NCBI GenBank assembly: GCA_943323545.2
Contig: CALPIE020000012.1
Location: 1 to 35,813, forward strand
Direction: 5' to 3'
Source of the DNA: Bifidobacterium breve
Lineage (GTDB): Bacteria > Bacteroidota > Bacteroidia > Flavobacteriales > Flavobacteriaceae
Length of the DNA stretch: 35,813 bases
The translations under genes were made by a program, and so were the position numbers. Below the pieces are notes generated by a model. That model searched no databases. It worked only from the letters and a program-made list of their open reading frames with translations, and was not told the DNA's origin. Within the stretch, counting starts at the first letter, position 1. Each line of letters begins with the position of its first letter. Positions 34,666 through 35,813 of this stretch are shown piece after piece.

Positions 34666-35813
34666 TTAATTCTTAATAATTTTTACGGTTTCAACTTTGT
34701 CTCCAGAATTCAATGTGAAGAAATAAACTCCATTTGAAAGTGATGAAACGTCAAGCGTATTTTGGATGCCATCTAATGATTTCTCAATAAGAACTTTGCC
34801 ACTTAAATCTGTTACGGATAATTTATACGTTTCAATACCTGAAGAAGCAATTGTTATTATGTTGTTCGCTGGGTTTGGATATACAATAAATTTAGAGGTA
34901 TTCTCAAATGCAGCATTACCAAGTGGACCAGTTAATTTAAATATACCATCAGTAACAATATTTGTATTAAAACCAGCACACCATCCGGTTGTAGCATTTA
35001 GAAAAGCAGATGCTCCTCTCTGTTCAGCGGATTCAACATTAATCCAAGTAGTTCCATTATCAACGCTAATAGAGGTTCCTGGGTTTGCTAGTACTTGAGA
35101 AGTAGCAACAATAGTTGTTGTTCCTGGAATATAATTAAGAATTTTTCTCACTCCTGTAAATGGTATTCCTGCAGACCACGTAACGCCACCATCATTAGTT
35201 GTATAGAAGGTAACGGTTGTTCCAACGGTTTTTAATAAACACCCAATATTGGCATTGCTAAAAGATAACAAACCGCTTTGTGCAGTGCTACTAAAATCAG
35301 TTAAAGGTGCTTGATGTGCTGTCCAAGTCAATCCCGCATCGGTAGTTTTTAAAATTCTACCTTTGTTGCCTGGTAACCAAGCTGTAGAACCAATAACAAT
35401 ATTTCCTCCATTGTAACAATATTCTCCACTTAATGGATTTGCTATATTTGCACCAGGAACTAAATTCCAACTATCTCCACCATCTGTTGTGCGCCAAATC
35501 TCGAATTCACCACTTACTGGATCTCCTTCAGCAAAACCAATATTTGCATCAAAAAAATGAACAAAGTTCAGAAAAGAGGTAGGGGAAGTAAAACCTAAAG
35601 GATTTTGTTGATTCCAAGTTAAACCACCGTCTGTAGTTTTGAAAACAACGCTCCCAGTTCCAAGTGTAGGATGAACAGCACTTACCCAAGCTGTTGTTGC
35701 GCTAATAGGTGAAATATTATTGATATTTAAAGCAGGATCACCAACATTAATCGTTCCTGCAGTCCAACTTGTACCTCCAGTTGAAGTTCTAGTAAATTCT
35801 TGAACTTCACCAC
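34666..35813 (-). CDS. Type IX-secreted protein with BNR/YCF48-like repeats and C-terminal sorting domain (5' part beyond the window)
   Basis: The reading frame stays open from the right edge to the stop at 34666, giving 382 complete codons of a larger protein whose N-terminus lies outside. Successive repeats carry Asp-box motifs (TTDGGLTW, TTDGGDSW, TTDAGLTW, TNDGGVTW and SVDNGTTW), as in BNR/sialidase-like or YCF48-like beta-propellers. The last 80 residues are a type A Por sorting domain: FIVYPNPANNIITI, LSVTDLSGKVLIEK, LDVSSLSNGVYFFTL and a final VETVKIIKN. The protein is therefore predicted to pass the outer membrane through the type IX system and be secreted or cell-surface attached. 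An internal TTG at 35331 is not a real start. Function beyond a propeller scaffold is not readable. Confidence 0.88.
   Translation of the reverse strand, partial: GEVQEFTRTSTGGTSWTAGTINVGDPALNINNISPISATTAWVSAVHPTLGTGSVVFKTTDGGLTWNQQNPLGFTSPTSFLNFVHFFDANIGFAEGDPVSGEFEIWRTTDGGDSWNLVPGANIANPLSGEYCYNGGNIVIGSTAWLPGNKGRILKTTDAGLTWTAHQAPLTDFSSTAQSGLLSFSNANIGCLLKTVGTTVTFYTTNDGGVTWSAGIPFTGVRKILNYIPGTTTIVATSQVLANPGTSISVDNGTTWINVESAEQRGASAFLNATTGWCAGFNTNIVTDGIFKLTGPLGNAAFENTSKFIVYPNPANNIITIASSGIETYKLSVTDLSGKVLIEKSLDGIQNTLDVSSLSNGVYFFTLNSGDKVETVKIIKN

Noticed and set aside
34666..35331. A separate 221-residue protein starting at TTG 35331 on the minus strand
   Set aside because: The frame remains open to the window edge with the same Asp-box repeats, so this is only the C-terminal part of a longer protein.
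1..35813. CRISPR arrays, insertion sequences, tRNA or rRNA genes
   Set aside because: No regularly spaced repeats, transposase frames or recognisable RNA gene sequences were seen by eye; short gaps leave little room for them.

Overview
The window looks like a chromosomal segment of a low-GC member of the Bacteroidota, most likely Flavobacteriaceae and probably Flavobacterium. Supporting signs are a Por (type IX) secretion sorting domain on a secreted protein at the right edge, TAnnTTTG-type promoter elements in front of several genes, almost no Shine-Dalgarno sequences, and a GH3-family protein next to tatA and an M23-like membrane protein. Most sequence is coding, with very short intergenic gaps.

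Layout, left to right. (1) 1-327 is an AT-rich non-coding stretch. (2) 328-1995 is a three-gene unit: rpiB, a small membrane protein and a zinc-type CDF exporter. (3) 2062-4206 is tex, bracketed by copies of a CTTTGCG-rich repeat, one pair of which forms its terminator. (4) 4288-8519 holds tatA (minus strand, only 58 aa), an M23-peptidase-like membrane stub, a GH3-family enzyme and two tandem secreted carboxypeptidase-regulatory-like paralogues. (5) 8561-30981 is a large plus-strand surface polysaccharide (O-antigen or capsule) locus. It starts with a nucleoside-phosphorylase-like protein and a Wzz-like protein, then has rfbA, rfbC and rfbD, a compact block of two SDR epimerases, a GT-C-like membrane protein, an FkbM methyltransferase and a DPM1-like glycosyltransferase. 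A lipoprotein with its own promoter and terminator follows, then a zinc-ribbon methyltransferase, Wzx, Wzy, a GT4, gmd and rmd, a DUF1972 glycosyltransferase, an O-antigen ligase/polymerase, a UDP-glucuronate decarboxylase-like SDR and the initiating polyprenyl glycosylphosphotransferase. (6) 34608-30978 on the minus strand is a three-gene unit converging on the main locus: a CapK/PaaK-like ligase, wecB and a GT4. (7) From 34666 to the right edge is the C-terminal part of a BNR-repeat type IX-secreted protein on the minus strand.

Inferred teamwork: the glycosylphosphotransferase primes undecaprenyl phosphate. Glycosyltransferases then add sugars supplied as GDP-D-rhamnose (gmd/rmd), possibly dTDP-L-rhamnose (rfbACD, but rfbB is not here), UDP-ManNAc (wecB) and perhaps UDP-xylose. 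Wzx flips the lipid-linked unit, Wzy polymerises it, the Wzz-like protein sets chain length and the ligase-like protein attaches it. The SDR/GT-C/FkbM/GT2 block looks like a separate sub-pathway that builds a polyprenol-phosphate-linked sugar and attaches it outside the cytoplasmic membrane; this is the best candidate for an undescribed system here. No CRISPR array, transposase, rRNA or tRNA was seen.
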